DNA of 64,000 bases from Pseudoalteromonas sp. Z1A8 (GCF_011378855.1 NZ_WTLB01000025.1:1-64000), one strand, 5' to 3'. Numbered from the stretch's first letter, positions 1 through 9,696 are shown. The notes: a model not told the origin generated them from the sequence alone. Numbers and translations are program-made.

Positions 1-57
1 GGACCGTTCGAATTTCAAAAACTCGGTACACCATTAAGTCAAAACATGCTTAACTGA
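1..57 (+). CDS. 3' end of an unidentified gene cut by the window edge
   Basis: Reading frame 1 is open from the first base and stops at a TGA at 55-57, giving an 18-residue tail that ends in SQNMLN. A terminator-like hairpin follows directly, which is why this frame is preferred. Frame 3 is also open to a TAA at 51-53, so the frame is not certain. The product cannot be named from so few residues. Confidence 0.35.
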   Translation, partial: GPFEFQKLGTPLSQNMLN

Positions 58-63
58 ATGGTG

Positions 64-87
64 TTAGCCAATTGGCGGTTTTTGTTT
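64..87 (+). terminator. Rho-independent terminator-like hairpin
   Basis: The perfect palindrome GCCAATTGGC (67-76) is followed on the plus strand by GG and a T-rich run. There is no T-run on the minus side, so it would end the rightward gene cut by the edge rather than tpx. Confidence 0.5.
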
Positions 88-128
88 TAAGGCCGTCTAA
101 TATTAATTAGTACTACTTATTATGCGTA

Positions 129-710
129 TTACAACGTTTTAAGTTTTTCAATCACGCTGCTATATTCTGGTTCAGTAGAAAGGCTTCCAACTAATTGTTT
201 ATAAATTATGTTATGGCTTTCATCTAAAATAAATACAGTTCGCGTTAATAAGCCCATGTCTTTGATTATCAATCCGTAATTCTGGCCAAAATCTCGCCAA
301 ACAGAATCAGATAGCGTAGTGACTTTATCAATGTTTTCAGCTTTACAAAAACGTTTTTGAGCAAAAGGTAAATCTGCACTAATTGTTAGCATTACAACAC
401 TTGGGAATTGTGAGGCTACTTTTTCGTTAAAGTGTTTTGTTTGCAGGCTACAAATACCGGTATCAAGGCTCGGTACTACACTTATCAATACAGCTTGGCC
501 TTTATAATCCTCAAGTGTTACCGGGATGAAGTTGTCATCAACAACTTTAAAGTTTGGCGCGCTATCTCCTACTGAGACACCTTGACCTAATAAAGTGACT
601 GGTTTGCCTTGTGCGGATACTTTTCCTACATCAAGCGTATTTTCTGGATAGTCTGCTGCAATAGCCACAGAGCAAAATGCACTCAAAGCAAAGGCAAGTG
701 AACGTAACAT
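129..710 (-). CDS. tpx: Thiol peroxidase (Tpx family) with signal peptide
   Basis: This is a 193-residue atypical 2-Cys peroxiredoxin that reduces lipid and hydrogen peroxides. Residues 1-18 form a hydrophobic signal peptide ending in AIA, so it should act in the periplasm, unlike short Tpx forms that lack a leader. The peroxidatic cysteine is C87 in the DTGIC motif, and the resolving cysteine is C122 in PFAQKRFC, matching the Tpx spacing. The start is supported by AAGGA eight bases upstream. It stands alone, with the receiver-CheC gene divergent from it. The electron donor is not encoded nearby. Family assignment is firm; periplasmic location is inferred from the leader. Confidence 0.93.
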   Translation of the reverse strand: MLRSLAFALSAFCSVAIAADYPENTLDVGKVSAQGKPVTLLGQGVSVGDSAPNFKVVDDNFIPVTLEDYKGQAVLISVVPSLDTGICSLQTKHFNEKVASQFPSVVMLTISADLPFAQKRFCKAENIDKVTTLSDSVWRDFGQNYGLIIKDMGLLTRTVFILDESHNIIYKQLVGSLSTEPEYSSVIEKLKTL

Positions 711-942
711 AAGGTATTTCCTTTTAAATTAACGCAATGGGCGTCAGTGTATTATACTGCGCTATGGTAACCAAGTGATTAAACCTGCTAATAGAGTAGG
801 TATTAGCTCTGCGATATAAAAATTGTAACTGGGCTAAACTTTGATTAACATGGAGTTACAAAAGATATCTTTGATAATAAAAATAAAAACCTTTATACAA
901 TGATTTTAATGCTCATGACGGGTTTAGAAATAGAGAGATAAT

Positions 943-1947
943 ATGTCAACATCAGTATTAATATGTGATGACTCGAAATTAGCTAGGCGTCAGTTAGCTC
1001 GTTCATTACCTGAAGATTGGGACATTAAAGTTGAATTTGCACTTGACGGCGTTGACTGCATAAAGCAAATAAAATTAATTGAACCAGAGATACTTTTTCT
1101 CGATTTAAACATGCCAGAAATGGATGGCTATGAAGTATTAATAGCTATGAAAGAACAAGGGCTTAATATACTCACTGTTGTTGTCTCTGGTGATATACAA
1201 CCAAGTGCACACCAAAGAGTGCTTGAGCTGGGTGCTATCGATTTTATTCAAAAACCATGTTCCCCCGAAAAACTAGCCAGCATAATTGAACACCATGGAA
1301 TTAAAGACAAAGCCATGCGTGAACGTCTCTCTCATTCATTAGGAGAGCAAGTTGACCCTGATGTACGTGACATATACCAAGAGCTCACTAACGTTGCTAT
1401 GGGCCAAGCAGGGGATTTACTTGCGCGCCTGCTTAATGTGTTTGTAAAGCTTCCAATTCCGAATGTAAATATTTTAGAAGTTAACGAACTCGATATGGCG
1501 CTACGCTCTATTGATAATAACGCTGCTACATCGGGTGTGTGCCAAGGCTTTATTGGCGGTGGTATTTCTGGTGAAGCCCTATTACTTTTAAATGATTCAA
1601 GCTTTAAAGAAATAGCCTCATTGATGAATTATGATGGCGAGTTAAACGACAAGGTTGAACTTGAGCTGCTAATGGATATTAGTAATATTTTGATAGGCGC
1701 TATTTTAACAGGCCTTTCAAAACAGCTCGATATGTCATTTAGCCAAGGGCACCCGATTGTACTTGGTCAGCACAGAGACGTGTCTGAGCTGGTAAAATCG
1801 AATAAATCACGTTGGCAGCGCACGCTTGCTATAGAGATTAGTTACGGTATTGAAAACCATGATATAAATTGCGACCTCATGCTGTTATTTACTGAAGATT
1901 CACTTAAAACTTTGAAGTACAAAGTTGCTTACCTATTAGAAGATTAA
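943..1947 (+). CDS. Response regulator: receiver domain fused to a CheC/CheX-like phosphatase domain
   Basis: This 334-residue protein has two parts. Residues 1-120 are a CheY-like receiver with acidic pocket D9/D10, phospho-acceptor D54, S82 and K104. Residues about 135-325 resemble the CheC/CheX phosphatase fold, with two ExxN-type sites: E147/N150, and D245/N248 where Asp replaces the usual Glu. In that family these residues dephosphorylate CheY-P. The start follows GAGAGATAAT. The diguanylate cyclase gene begins 3 bases after its stop, so the two are surely co-transcribed and probably translationally coupled. No histidine kinase lies nearby, so the partner kinase is elsewhere. Domain calls are by motif; the signalling role is inferred. 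Confidence 0.85.
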   Translation: MSTSVLICDDSKLARRQLARSLPEDWDIKVEFALDGVDCIKQIKLIEPEILFLDLNMPEMDGYEVLIAMKEQGLNILTVVVSGDIQPSAHQRVLELGAIDFIQKPCSPEKLASIIEHHGIKDKAMRERLSHSLGEQVDPDVRDIYQELTNVAMGQAGDLLARLLNVFVKLPIPNVNILEVNELDMALRSIDNNAATSGVCQGFIGGGISGEALLLLNDSSFKEIASLMNYDGELNDKVELELLMDISNILIGAILTGLSKQLDMSFSQGHPIVLGQHRDVSELVKSNKSRWQRTLAIEISYGIENHDINCDLMLLFTEDSLKTLKYKVAYLLED

Positions 1948-1950
1948 GTT

Positions 1951-2922
1951 ATGGCTGCTGATTTAGAAATGACTGAGATCCATTGGTTAATGGATATGTT
2001 TAATACCGTAGATGTAGGCCTTGTTGTACTAAATAGAGACTATAAAGTGTGTGTATGGAATGGCTTTATGGAAAACCATTCTGGGCTTTTACCAAGCGCA
2101 GTAAAAGATAAAGACCTATTTGACTTATTTCCAGCAATAGACGAAAAATGGTTTAGAAGTAAATCTGAGTCGGTTTTTGTTTTAAAAAACCGCTCTTTTA
2201 CTATTTGGGAGCAACAGCCCTATATTTTCAGGTTTAAAAATTATAGACCGATTACCGGTAAAGCTGATTACATGTACCAAAATGCGACGTTTATACCGCT
2301 TACAAATACGATGGGTGAAGTGAGCCATATTTGTATTATTTTGTACGATGTAACTGATGTCGCGGTAAATAAAAAAGAGCTTGAAGAGTTAAATAAAAAA
2401 TTAGAACAAGTTAGTCAAACAGATAGTTTAACGCAGCTTGCAAATCGTGGGCATTGGGAAGGTACGCTACGCCAAGAGTTTTTGAGGGTTAAGCGAAGTG
2501 GTGGCTGTAGTACATTATTAATGTTTGATATTGATCACTTTAAAAAAATAAATGATGAATACGGGCATAGTTGCGGCGATGAAGCGCTCCGTCATCTATC
2601 AAACTTATTACGTACAACGCTACGCGAAACAGATATAGCTGGCCGTTACGGTGGTGAAGAGTTTGTAGTAACTTTACTTGATACTGATAAAGAGGGGGCG
2701 ACTATATTTGCTGAACGTTTAAGAGTACATATTGAGTCAAATCCAGTTAAGTATAAACACTTTGAAATAAAAATGACGGTGAGCATTGGCTTTGCTGGCA
2801 ATAGTAATGATTTTAAAAATCATGAGCGTTGGATAGAAGCTGCCGATAAAGCGTTATATCACTCAAAAAATACAGGCCGAAATAAAGTGACGGCCTATGA
2901 AGATATAAAAAATGACGCTTAA
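1951..2922 (+). CDS. PAS-GGDEF diguanylate cyclase
   Basis: This 323-residue cytosolic protein should make cyclic di-GMP from two GTP. Residues about 10-130 look like a PAS sensor, residues 138-155 form a charged coiled-coil linker, and residues 156-320 are the GGDEF domain. The active-site loop is GGEEF at 234-238, and the inhibitory site RETD (225-228) sits exactly five residues before it, so product inhibition is expected. No membrane helix is seen. It follows the receiver-CheC gene by 3 bases, which suggests that its activity or its partner is set by that regulator. What the PAS domain binds cannot be read from sequence. Confidence 0.9.
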   Translation: MAADLEMTEIHWLMDMFNTVDVGLVVLNRDYKVCVWNGFMENHSGLLPSAVKDKDLFDLFPAIDEKWFRSKSESVFVLKNRSFTIWEQQPYIFRFKNYRPITGKADYMYQNATFIPLTNTMGEVSHICIILYDVTDVAVNKKELEELNKKLEQVSQTDSLTQLANRGHWEGTLRQEFLRVKRSGGCSTLLMFDIDHFKKINDEYGHSCGDEALRHLSNLLRTTLRETDIAGRYGGEEFVVTLLDTDKEGATIFAERLRVHIESNPVKYKHFEIKMTVSIGFAGNSNDFKNHERWIEAADKALYHSKNTGRNKVTAYEDIKNDA

Positions 2923-2937
2923 GCGTCATTTTTTATA
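2908..2937 (+). terminator. Terminator overlapping the cyclase stop codon
   Basis: The palindrome GACGCTTAAGCGTC is flanked by A and T runs, and the TAA stop of the cyclase gene lies at its centre. The stem therefore encodes the last residues of the protein. Confidence 0.85.
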
Positions 2938-2938
2938 T

Positions 2939-3255
2939 CTAGGGCATGTTGATCTTTGGTGGGTGAATTTGCAGCAGTATGTTTGGTTTTTAGGCAAGGC
3001 AGAGCCTATGTAGTGTGGTTATTCCCCATGAATAGGCGATAACGCAGCATAAATACCAAACATGCGCTGCCCAAAGGGTTCTTTCTAGGGACGATTAACT
3101 CTTTGTTGCCTACATGGATGTCGGTAAGGGGCGTGAGCAGGACGCGGAAGCTTTGCTCGGTTTTTACTTAGCCTACTAGGTTACAAACCTCGCGCCGCGA
3201 TTTAATCGCCCCTAGATTGAACAAATTTCAATCCACAAAGATCAACACGCCCTAG
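2939..3255. repeat. MITE-like repeat, copy 1 (317 bp)
   Basis: Terminal inverted repeats CTAGGGCATGTTGATCTTT (2939-2957) and AAAGATCAACACGCCCTAG (3237-3255) match over 19 bases with one mismatch. The interior has no credible gene. A second copy of the same length lies inverted at 20712-21028, and by eye nearly 90% of positions agree. Size, terminal repeats and absence of a transposase fit a miniature inverted-repeat element moved by a transposase elsewhere. The CTAG at both ends could be part of the repeat or a target duplication. The family cannot be named here. Confidence 0.85.
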
Positions 3256-3350
3256 AATTTAAGATTAAATAATACTGTGTTTGTATATTCTGCTGAGCCA
3301 ATCCAATAAGTATGAAAACCAATCAATATGAAAAGCTTTATTGCCCCTTA

Positions 3351-4865
3351 CTATTGTGCTGTATGGCGAGAGTCATCGACTGGGCATTGACCAATTATAG
3401 AGGCTTCACCAGAACTTGACTCCTGTTCTAGTTTTACTTTAAAGCCCCATAGCCTATAAAGATGCTTGAGTACTTCTTCGTGCGAGTTTGCTAGAGGAAT
3501 ATTGTTATGAGGCACATAGCGTAGGGTTAGCGAACGGTCACCTCTAATATCAACATCATACACTTGAATATTAGGCTCATGATTACTCAAGTTGTACTGC
3601 GCTGAGAGTGCTTCTCTCACTGCTTTATAGCCGTTGTCGTTATGTATTGCACCTATTTCTAAATGCGGGTTGTTAGCATGGTCAATAATCGTAAATAATT
3701 TAAAATCACGAATTAATTTAGGCGATAAAAACTGGCTAATAAAGCTCTCATCTTTAAAGTTTTCCATTGCAAAATGCAGGGTATCTAGCCAATTACTGCC
3801 TGCATACTCAGGGAACCACTTTTTATCTTCCTCCGTTGGATACTCACACATTCTGCGAATATCAACCATCATATTAAAGCCTAACGCGTATGGGTTAATA
3901 CCTGAATAATACTTACTGTTATAAGGGGGCTGATAAACTACGTTGGTATGGCTTTGTAAAAACTCTAACATGAAAGAGTCGGTCACTTTTCCCTCGTCAT
4001 ATAAATGATTAAGAATGGTGTAGTGCCAAAATGTTGCCCAGCCTTCGTTCATTACTTGAGTTTGTTTTTGTGGATAAAAGTATTGCGAAATTTTACGAAC
4101 AATACGTATCACTTCACGTTGCCAAGAATCGAGTAATGGGGCGTTTTTTTCAATAAAATACAAAATATTTTCTTGGGGTTCAGAAGGGAAATGACGTACT
4201 TTCTTTTTGGTTTCTTGCTGTTGCTCAGGAATAGTTCGCCATAATTCGTTTACTTGCGATTGAAGGTAGTCTTCGCGCTCTTGTTGGCGTTTTTGCTCTT
4301 CAAATAGCGATATTTGTTGTGGACGTTTGTAGCGATCGACCCCGTAATTCATTAATGCATGACATGAGTCGAGAAGGGCTTCTACTTGTGTAATACCGTG
4401 CTTTACTTCACAGCGACTTATGTAGTTTTTAGCAAATACCAAGTAATCAATAATTGAACCTGCATCTGTCCAGGTTTTAAATAAGTAATTACCTTTAAAA
4501 AAAGAGTTATGCCCGTAACATGCGTGCGCCATTACAAGCGCTTGCATAGGTAGGGTGTTTTCTTCCATTAAGTACGCAATACAAGGGTCTGAATTTATCA
4601 CTATTTCGTAAGCAAGCCCCATTTGTCCGCGCTTATAATTTTGCTCGGTTTGAATGAATTTTTTACCGTAAGACCAATGGCTGTAGCCAATAGGCATACC
4701 AACGCTTGAATAAGCGTCCATCATTTGCTCTGCGGTTATCACTTCAATTTGATTAGGGTAGGTGTCTAACCTATAGTGAGCTGCAACACGGGCAATTTCA
4801 CCTTGGTACTCATCTAATAAATCAAAGGTCCAATCGGGGCCATCGCTCAATCGTTTATCATTCAT
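3351..4865 (-). CDS. ycgB: SpoVR/YcgB family protein
   Basis: This 504-residue soluble protein belongs to the SpoVR family (B. subtilis SpoVR, E. coli YcgB). It is the third gene of a leftward operon after the PrkA-type kinase and the DUF444 protein. The family is linked to spore cortex in Bacillus and to starvation in enterics, but its biochemistry is not settled. The open frame runs 29 codons further upstream, but that would overlap yeaH. The ATG at 4865 is preferred because GAGG lies eight bases upstream, leaving a 19-base gap to yeaH. The protein then begins MNDKRLSDGPDWTF, as expected for the family. Confidence 0.93.
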   Translation of the reverse strand: MNDKRLSDGPDWTFDLLDEYQGEIARVAAHYRLDTYPNQIEVITAEQMMDAYSSVGMPIGYSHWSYGKKFIQTEQNYKRGQMGLAYEIVINSDPCIAYLMEENTLPMQALVMAHACYGHNSFFKGNYLFKTWTDAGSIIDYLVFAKNYISRCEVKHGITQVEALLDSCHALMNYGVDRYKRPQQISLFEEQKRQQEREDYLQSQVNELWRTIPEQQQETKKKVRHFPSEPQENILYFIEKNAPLLDSWQREVIRIVRKISQYFYPQKQTQVMNEGWATFWHYTILNHLYDEGKVTDSFMLEFLQSHTNVVYQPPYNSKYYSGINPYALGFNMMVDIRRMCEYPTEEDKKWFPEYAGSNWLDTLHFAMENFKDESFISQFLSPKLIRDFKLFTIIDHANNPHLEIGAIHNDNGYKAVREALSAQYNLSNHEPNIQVYDVDIRGDRSLTLRYVPHNNIPLANSHEEVLKHLYRLWGFKVKLEQESSSGEASIIGQCPVDDSRHTAQ

Positions 4866-4884
4866 AATGCTACCTCGCTTTTGG

Positions 4885-6168
4885 CTATGCAGAGTTTTGC
4901 TGTTGACGACCTTTTTTAAATAGCTCCCTAAAAATTGGGTAAATATCTTCAACGCTTTGAATATGCTGTATGACGAAATTATTATGACTGTGTGTTATAG
5001 ATTCATATTCGCGCCATAGGCTTTGATGAGCACGAGTGGTTATTTCAATATAAGCAAAATAACGTACTGCGCTTAAAAGGTTATTACGTAAAATTTCACC
5101 ACACTGCGGGGTATCGTCCGCCCAGTTATCGCCATCAGAGGCTTGTGCGGCGTATACATTCCACTCGTTTGCGTGATAACGCTCTTTTATTATTTCGTTC
5201 ATTAATTTAAGAGCGCTCGAAACAATGGTACCGCCAGTTTCTTGAGAATAAAAAAACTCTTGTTCGTCTACTTCTTTTGCTTGTGTGTGGTGGCGAATAT
5301 AAACAACGTCTATGTCTTTATAGCTGCGTGTTAAAAATTGATAGAGCAAAATATAAAAGCGCTTTGCCATGTCTTTTGTTGGCTGATCCATTGAACCTGA
5401 CACATCCATAATACAAAACATTACCGCTTTGCTGGTGGGGTGAGGGCGCTTTTCGTAATTACGAAAACGTAAATCGTAGTTATCAATAAACGGGACCGAT
5501 TTAATTTGTAGCTTTAATGCTGCAATTTCTTTTTGTAATAAAGCAATTGCCGCTTTATCGCTATGTGGTTCACTAAGTAATAGAGCAAGTTGTTCTTCGA
5601 GCTCTTTTAAACGGCGTTTTTTACCTGCACTCATGGCAACACGCCGTGCAAGCGAGCCTTGTAATGAGCGAACAATATCAATATTGCTTGGCATGCCGTC
5701 GCTACAAAATCCGGCGCGGTGGGTTTTCATTTGCACTAACTTATCAAGTTGGTTTTCTTGTAAGTTAGGAAGTTCTAAATCTTCAAACAGTAAATCAAGG
5801 TATTCATCTTTTGATATTGAAAATACAAATTCGTCTTGTCCCTCGCCCGAATCGCTGGCGTCACCTTCACCGGCACCACCGCCTTGTCCGCCTTTAGGGC
5901 GCTCAATTTTATCACCGGTAGAAAACTGATCGTTACCAGGGTGAATTTGTTCCCTATTACCACCTTGCCCTTGATGAAATGTAGGTTCGCTGATATCGCG
6001 TTGTGGAATAGAAATACTCTCACCAGAGCTTGAGTCGGTAACGCTGCGTTTGTTTATCGCATCTGAAACCGCTTCTTTAATTTGCTTTTTATAGCGCCTA
6101 ATAAAGCGCTGACGATTAAGCGTACTTTTATTTTTTCCGTTTAAACGCCTATCTATAAAATGCGCCAT
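4885..6168 (-). CDS. yeaH: DUF444 (UPF0229) protein with von Willebrand A-like fold
   Basis: The 427-residue protein is the YeaH member of the kinase/vWA/SpoVR trio. Residues 60-110 form a Gly/Gln-rich low-complexity linker, residues 180-225 are a charged helical stretch, and a metal-ion adhesion motif DVSGS (255-259) marks the vWA-like domain that fills the C-terminal half. In the known trio this protein is thought to work with the YeaG kinase under nutrient limitation. It starts 31 bases after yeaG, with an AGGAGG-like ribosome site, and ends 19 bases before ycgB. Membership is firm; the molecular task is not established. Confidence 0.93.
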   Translation of the reverse strand: MAHFIDRRLNGKNKSTLNRQRFIRRYKKQIKEAVSDAINKRSVTDSSSGESISIPQRDISEPTFHQGQGGNREQIHPGNDQFSTGDKIERPKGGQGGGAGEGDASDSGEGQDEFVFSISKDEYLDLLFEDLELPNLQENQLDKLVQMKTHRAGFCSDGMPSNIDIVRSLQGSLARRVAMSAGKKRRLKELEEQLALLLSEPHSDKAAIALLQKEIAALKLQIKSVPFIDNYDLRFRNYEKRPHPTSKAVMFCIMDVSGSMDQPTKDMAKRFYILLYQFLTRSYKDIDVVYIRHHTQAKEVDEQEFFYSQETGGTIVSSALKLMNEIIKERYHANEWNVYAAQASDGDNWADDTPQCGEILRNNLLSAVRYFAYIEITTRAHQSLWREYESITHSHNNFVIQHIQSVEDIYPIFRELFKKGRQQQNSA

Positions 6169-6199
6169 ATTGACCTCCTATATACTACGACTATGAAGG

Positions 6200-8122
6200 T
6201 TATTGCGATTTTCTAACCCGTAAATACCACTCAGAAAGCAAGCGAACTTGTTTTTGTGTATAGCCTTTTTCGACCATACGGTTCACAAAGTCTTCGTGTT
6301 TTTGCTGATCCTCAGCTGATGTTTTAGTATTAAACGAAATAACGGGAAGTAAATCTTCGGTATTAGAGAACATTTTTTTCTCAATTACCGTGCGTAGTTT
6401 TTCGTAGCTTGTCCATAGTGGGTTTTTACCGTTGTTATGCGCACGGGCACGCAATACAAAGTTCACTATTTCATTACGGAAATCTTTAGGGTTAGAAATA
6501 CCCGCTGGTTTTTCTATTTTTTCAAGTTCCGCATTAAGTGCCTCGCGGTCAAATAGCTGTCCGGTATCGGGGTCGCGATATTCTTGGTCTTGTATCCAAA
6601 AGTCTGCATAAATAACATAACGGTCAAAAATGTTTTGTCCGTATTCTGAATACGATTCTAAATAAGCGGTTTGCAGTTCTTTACCTATAAATTCTACATA
6701 TTGCGGAATTAAATAGCCTTTTAAAAAGCTTAAATAGCGCTCTTCAACTTCGCTACTAAATTGCTCTCGCTCTATTTGTTGCTCAAGTACATAGAACAAG
6801 TGCACCGGATTTGCGGCAACCTCAGTGGTATCAAAGTTAAACACGCGAGATAAAATTTTAAACGCAAAGCGGGTAGAGAGCCCCGTCATGCCTTCATCAA
6901 CACCTGCGTAATCACGATACTCTTGATACGATTTTGCTTTAGGGTCGGTGTCTTTTAGGGTTTCGCCATCGTATACCCGCATTTTTGAATAGATACTTGA
7001 ATTTTCTGGCTCTTTTAAACGTGATAGCGTCGTAAATTGTGCCAATGTTTTAAGTGTACCCGGTGCGCATGGCGCGTTGTATAGCTCGCTGTGCTCAAGT
7101 AATTTGTCGTAAATTTTAATTTCTTCGGTTACACGTAAGCAGTAAGGTACTTTTACAATATAAACACGGTCTAAAAATGCTTCGTTGTTTTTATTGTTTT
7201 TAAAGGTTTGCCACTCAGATTCATTAGAGTGAGCGAGGATCATGCCATTAAAGGGCAGAGCACTAATGCCTTCTGTGCCGTTGTAATTACCCTCTTGGGT
7301 TGCAGTAAGTAAAGGATGCAGCACTTTAATAGGTGCTTTAAACATTTCTACAAACTCCATCAGCCCTTGGTTAGCTAAACATAAAGAGCCTGAGTAGGCG
7401 TATGCATCCGGATCGTTTTGAGCAAAGTGCTCAAGCTGGCGAATATCGACCTTACCCACTAGCGCCGAAATATCTTGGTTGTTTTCATCTCCTGGTTCGG
7501 TTTTGGCAATGCCTATTTGGTTTAAAATTGAGGGGTAGCGTTTAACCACTCTAAACTGGCTTATATCACCATTGAACTCTTTTAAGCGTTTGCCAGCCCA
7601 AGGCGACATAATGGTTTTTAAATAGCGCTGTTTAATACCGTATTCTTGGCTGAGTACGTCGGCGTCCTCTATTGGGTCAAATAATGCAAGGGGATGGTCG
7701 TTAACCGGAGAGCCTTTAATTGAATAAATAGGCACTTGTTGCATTAAATACTTTAGTTTTTCAGCAATGGATGATTTACCCCCACCAACAGGTCCAAGTA
7801 AATAAAGCACTTGTTTGCATTCTTCAAGCCCTTGGGCGGCATGTTTTAAATAAGAGACTATTTGCTCAATGGCGTCTTCCATACCATAAAAATCAGCAAA
7901 GGCAGGGTAGCGCGCAACTACTCTATTTGAAAATAATCGACTTAGTCGTGCATCCGTTGCGGTATCTACCATGTGTGGTTCGCCAATTGCCATTAGTAGG
8001 CGTTCTGGTGCGCTGGCGTAGGCAGACTTATCGGTTTTACAAATCTCAAGAAATTCAGCGATACTGTATTCTTCTTCCTGTGCCGCTTCGTATCGTGCTT
8101 GGTAATGCTCAAAAATCGTCAT
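6200..8122 (-). CDS. yeaG: PrkA-family serine protein kinase
   Basis: This 640-residue protein is a PrkA/YeaG kinase with an N-terminal AAA+ type module (Walker A GPVGGGKS at 110-117) and a C-terminal kinase-like region. Homologues act in nitrogen- and carbon-starvation responses, and the E. coli operon depends on RpoS. It is the first gene of yeaG-yeaH-ycgB and is preceded by GGAGG seven bases from ATG. The 160 bases upstream carry the operon promoter; no clear sigma site could be fixed by eye. Length matches the family (about 640). Confidence 0.95.
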   Translation of the reverse strand: MTIFEHYQARYEAAQEEEYSIAEFLEICKTDKSAYASAPERLLMAIGEPHMVDTATDARLSRLFSNRVVARYPAFADFYGMEDAIEQIVSYLKHAAQGLEECKQVLYLLGPVGGGKSSIAEKLKYLMQQVPIYSIKGSPVNDHPLALFDPIEDADVLSQEYGIKQRYLKTIMSPWAGKRLKEFNGDISQFRVVKRYPSILNQIGIAKTEPGDENNQDISALVGKVDIRQLEHFAQNDPDAYAYSGSLCLANQGLMEFVEMFKAPIKVLHPLLTATQEGNYNGTEGISALPFNGMILAHSNESEWQTFKNNKNNEAFLDRVYIVKVPYCLRVTEEIKIYDKLLEHSELYNAPCAPGTLKTLAQFTTLSRLKEPENSSIYSKMRVYDGETLKDTDPKAKSYQEYRDYAGVDEGMTGLSTRFAFKILSRVFNFDTTEVAANPVHLFYVLEQQIEREQFSSEVEERYLSFLKGYLIPQYVEFIGKELQTAYLESYSEYGQNIFDRYVIYADFWIQDQEYRDPDTGQLFDREALNAELEKIEKPAGISNPKDFRNEIVNFVLRARAHNNGKNPLWTSYEKLRTVIEKKMFSNTEDLLPVISFNTKTSAEDQQKHEDFVNRMVEKGYTQKQVRLLSEWYLRVRKSQ

Positions 8123-8284
8123 AATAACCTCCGAAACCCGCTGTAAAAAGGTGCTTACCTTTTAAAGTCTAGTCACGAATGTGTATTTTTGTGCAATAAA
8201 ATTAAAAATTTAAGTGAAAAAAGGTCATGTTACTAAAAGCGTTTTATTAAATGATGAGGCGCTTAGGTATGATACACAAGAAAC

Positions 8285-8310
8285 AAAAAAAGACGCCTAA
8301 GCGTCTTTTT
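8285..8310 (-). terminator. Terminator of sodB
   Basis: The stem AGACGC/GCGTCT with a four-base loop has A-runs and T-runs on both sides. It lies 23 bases past the sodB stop, between sodB and the yeaG promoter. Confidence 0.85.
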
Positions 8311-8332
8311 AAAATTAGCGTTTAAAGGCTAA

Positions 8333-8914
8333 TTAAGCGAAGTTAGCGTTCGCGAATTCCCAGTTAACAAGCGACCAAAAACCTTTAAGGTAGTCTGGAC
8401 GAACGTTACGGTAATCAATGTAGTAAGCGTGTTCCCATAAATCCACTGTAAGGATTGGAGTAACGCCATCATCAGTTAATGGTGTAGCAGCGTTAGATGT
8501 ATTAACGATGTCTAGTGAACCATCAGCAAGCTTAACTAACCACGTCCAGCTTGAACCAAAGTTATTTACTGCTTTGTCGTTTAATGCATCTTTAAACGCA
8601 TCAAAAGAACCCCATTTAGCGTTGATTGCATCAGCAACTGCGCCAGTAGGCTCGCCGCCGCCGTTTGGAGATAAGCTGTTCCAGTAAAAAGTATGGTTCC
8701 AGATTTGTGCTGCGTTGTTAAATACGCCGCCTTCTGATGAACATACGATCTCTTCTAGAGATTTGTTTTCAAACTCAGTACCAGGGATTAAACCATTAAG
8801 CTTAACCACGTAAGTGTTGTGGTGTTTGCCATGGTGAAACTCTAGTGTTTCTTTTGAAATATGTGGCTCAAGTGCGTCGATTGCATATGGTAGTGACGGT
8901 AGTTCAAATGCCAT
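8333..8914 (-). CDS. sodB: Iron superoxide dismutase
   Basis: This 193-residue cytosolic enzyme dismutates superoxide. Metal ligands are H27, H74, D158 and H162, with the DLWEHAYY signature around the last two. The run [11 protein letters not shown], with Q70 before the second ligand, is the iron-type rather than manganese-type pattern. There is no leader peptide. The ATG at 8914 follows GGAGATAAAAAA. It is divergent from grxD across a 266-base gap that must hold both promoters. In relatives the gene is positively controlled by iron supply, but no Fur site is evident here. Confidence 0.96.
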   Translation of the reverse strand: MAFELPSLPYAIDALEPHISKETLEFHHGKHHNTYVVKLNGLIPGTEFENKSLEEIVCSSEGGVFNNAAQIWNHTFYWNSLSPNGGGEPTGAVADAINAKWGSFDAFKDALNDKAVNNFGSSWTWLVKLADGSLDIVNTSNAATPLTDDGVTPILTVDLWEHAYYIDYRNVRPDYLKGFWSLVNWEFANANFA

Positions 8915-9180
8915 TTTTTTATCTCCATCTTCTTTGGTTGATAGTCCATTTGGTAATACGTAATGCCTGTTGGAACAGAGCGCTTACCTATACCAAGCGG
9001 TAATATAGTGTTACTATAATTGTTGAGTATTTTACTCAAGTTTAAGCAAACAGCAATGCTATTGCGAAAGACTATTTCAATTGCGGCTTTATTTGCCCAT
9101 TTTAAGTTATATATTTGTGGTCACGATGAGTTATTTTCAAGACCTAAATATATTTAGCTATCGTTACTTTGAGGTTGTAG

Positions 9181-9519
9181 ATGGAAACCATTGATAAAAT
9201 TAAACAGCAAATTTCAGAAAACCCAATAATCCTTTTCATGAAAGGGTCACCAAAATTACCAAATTGTGGTTTTTCTTCACAAGCATCGCAAGCGTTAATG
9301 TCATGTGGTGAACCATTTGCATACGTCGATATTTTACTTAATCCAGACATTCGTGCTGAACTTCCAGCATATGCAAATTGGCCAACTTTCCCACAGCTTT
9401 GGGTAGATGGCGAGTTAGTTGGTGGTTGTGACATTATTATAGAAATGTTTCAACGCGGTGAGTTACAGCCGTTAATTACCGAAACTGCTGCTAAATATAA
9501 AGAAGCTGACGCAGAGTAA
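9181..9519 (+). CDS. grxD: Monothiol glutaredoxin, Grx4 type
   Basis: This 112-residue CGFS glutaredoxin has C29-G-F-S32, glutathione-binding residues in WPTFPQLW, and the GGCDI motif. Family members carry and deliver [2Fe-2S] clusters, often as a pair with BolA, rather than reducing disulfides. Length equals E. coli GrxD (about 115). The ATG at 9181 follows GAGGTTGTAG. It is a single gene ended by a strong terminator at 9564. Confidence 0.95.
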   Translation: METIDKIKQQISENPIILFMKGSPKLPNCGFSSQASQALMSCGEPFAYVDILLNPDIRAELPAYANWPTFPQLWVDGELVGGCDIIIEMFQRGELQPLITETAAKYKEADAE

Positions 9520-9563
9520 TTTATTACTCAACCTGAACTCAGGTTATTAAGCTCTTTAAACAC

Positions 9564-9595
9564 AAAGCCACTTTTTAAGTGGCTTTGTTGTTTTT
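9564..9595 (+). terminator. Terminator of grxD
   Basis: AAAGCCACTT pairs with AAGTGGCTTT across a short T-rich loop, followed by GTTGTTTTT. Confidence 0.9.
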
Positions 9596-9696
9596 AATCG
9601 TTGAAAATCTACGAGTAGGGAAGACTCGCCTGCACGTTTAACCCCACCTCTTTTTGTTATGTAAACTTATGTGCTATTAATGTTTTTCTGCAATTT

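Noticed and set aside
9144..9434. 96-codon frame antisense to grxD
   Set aside because: It overlaps almost all of grxD, which has clear family motifs. The antisense product has no recognisable feature.
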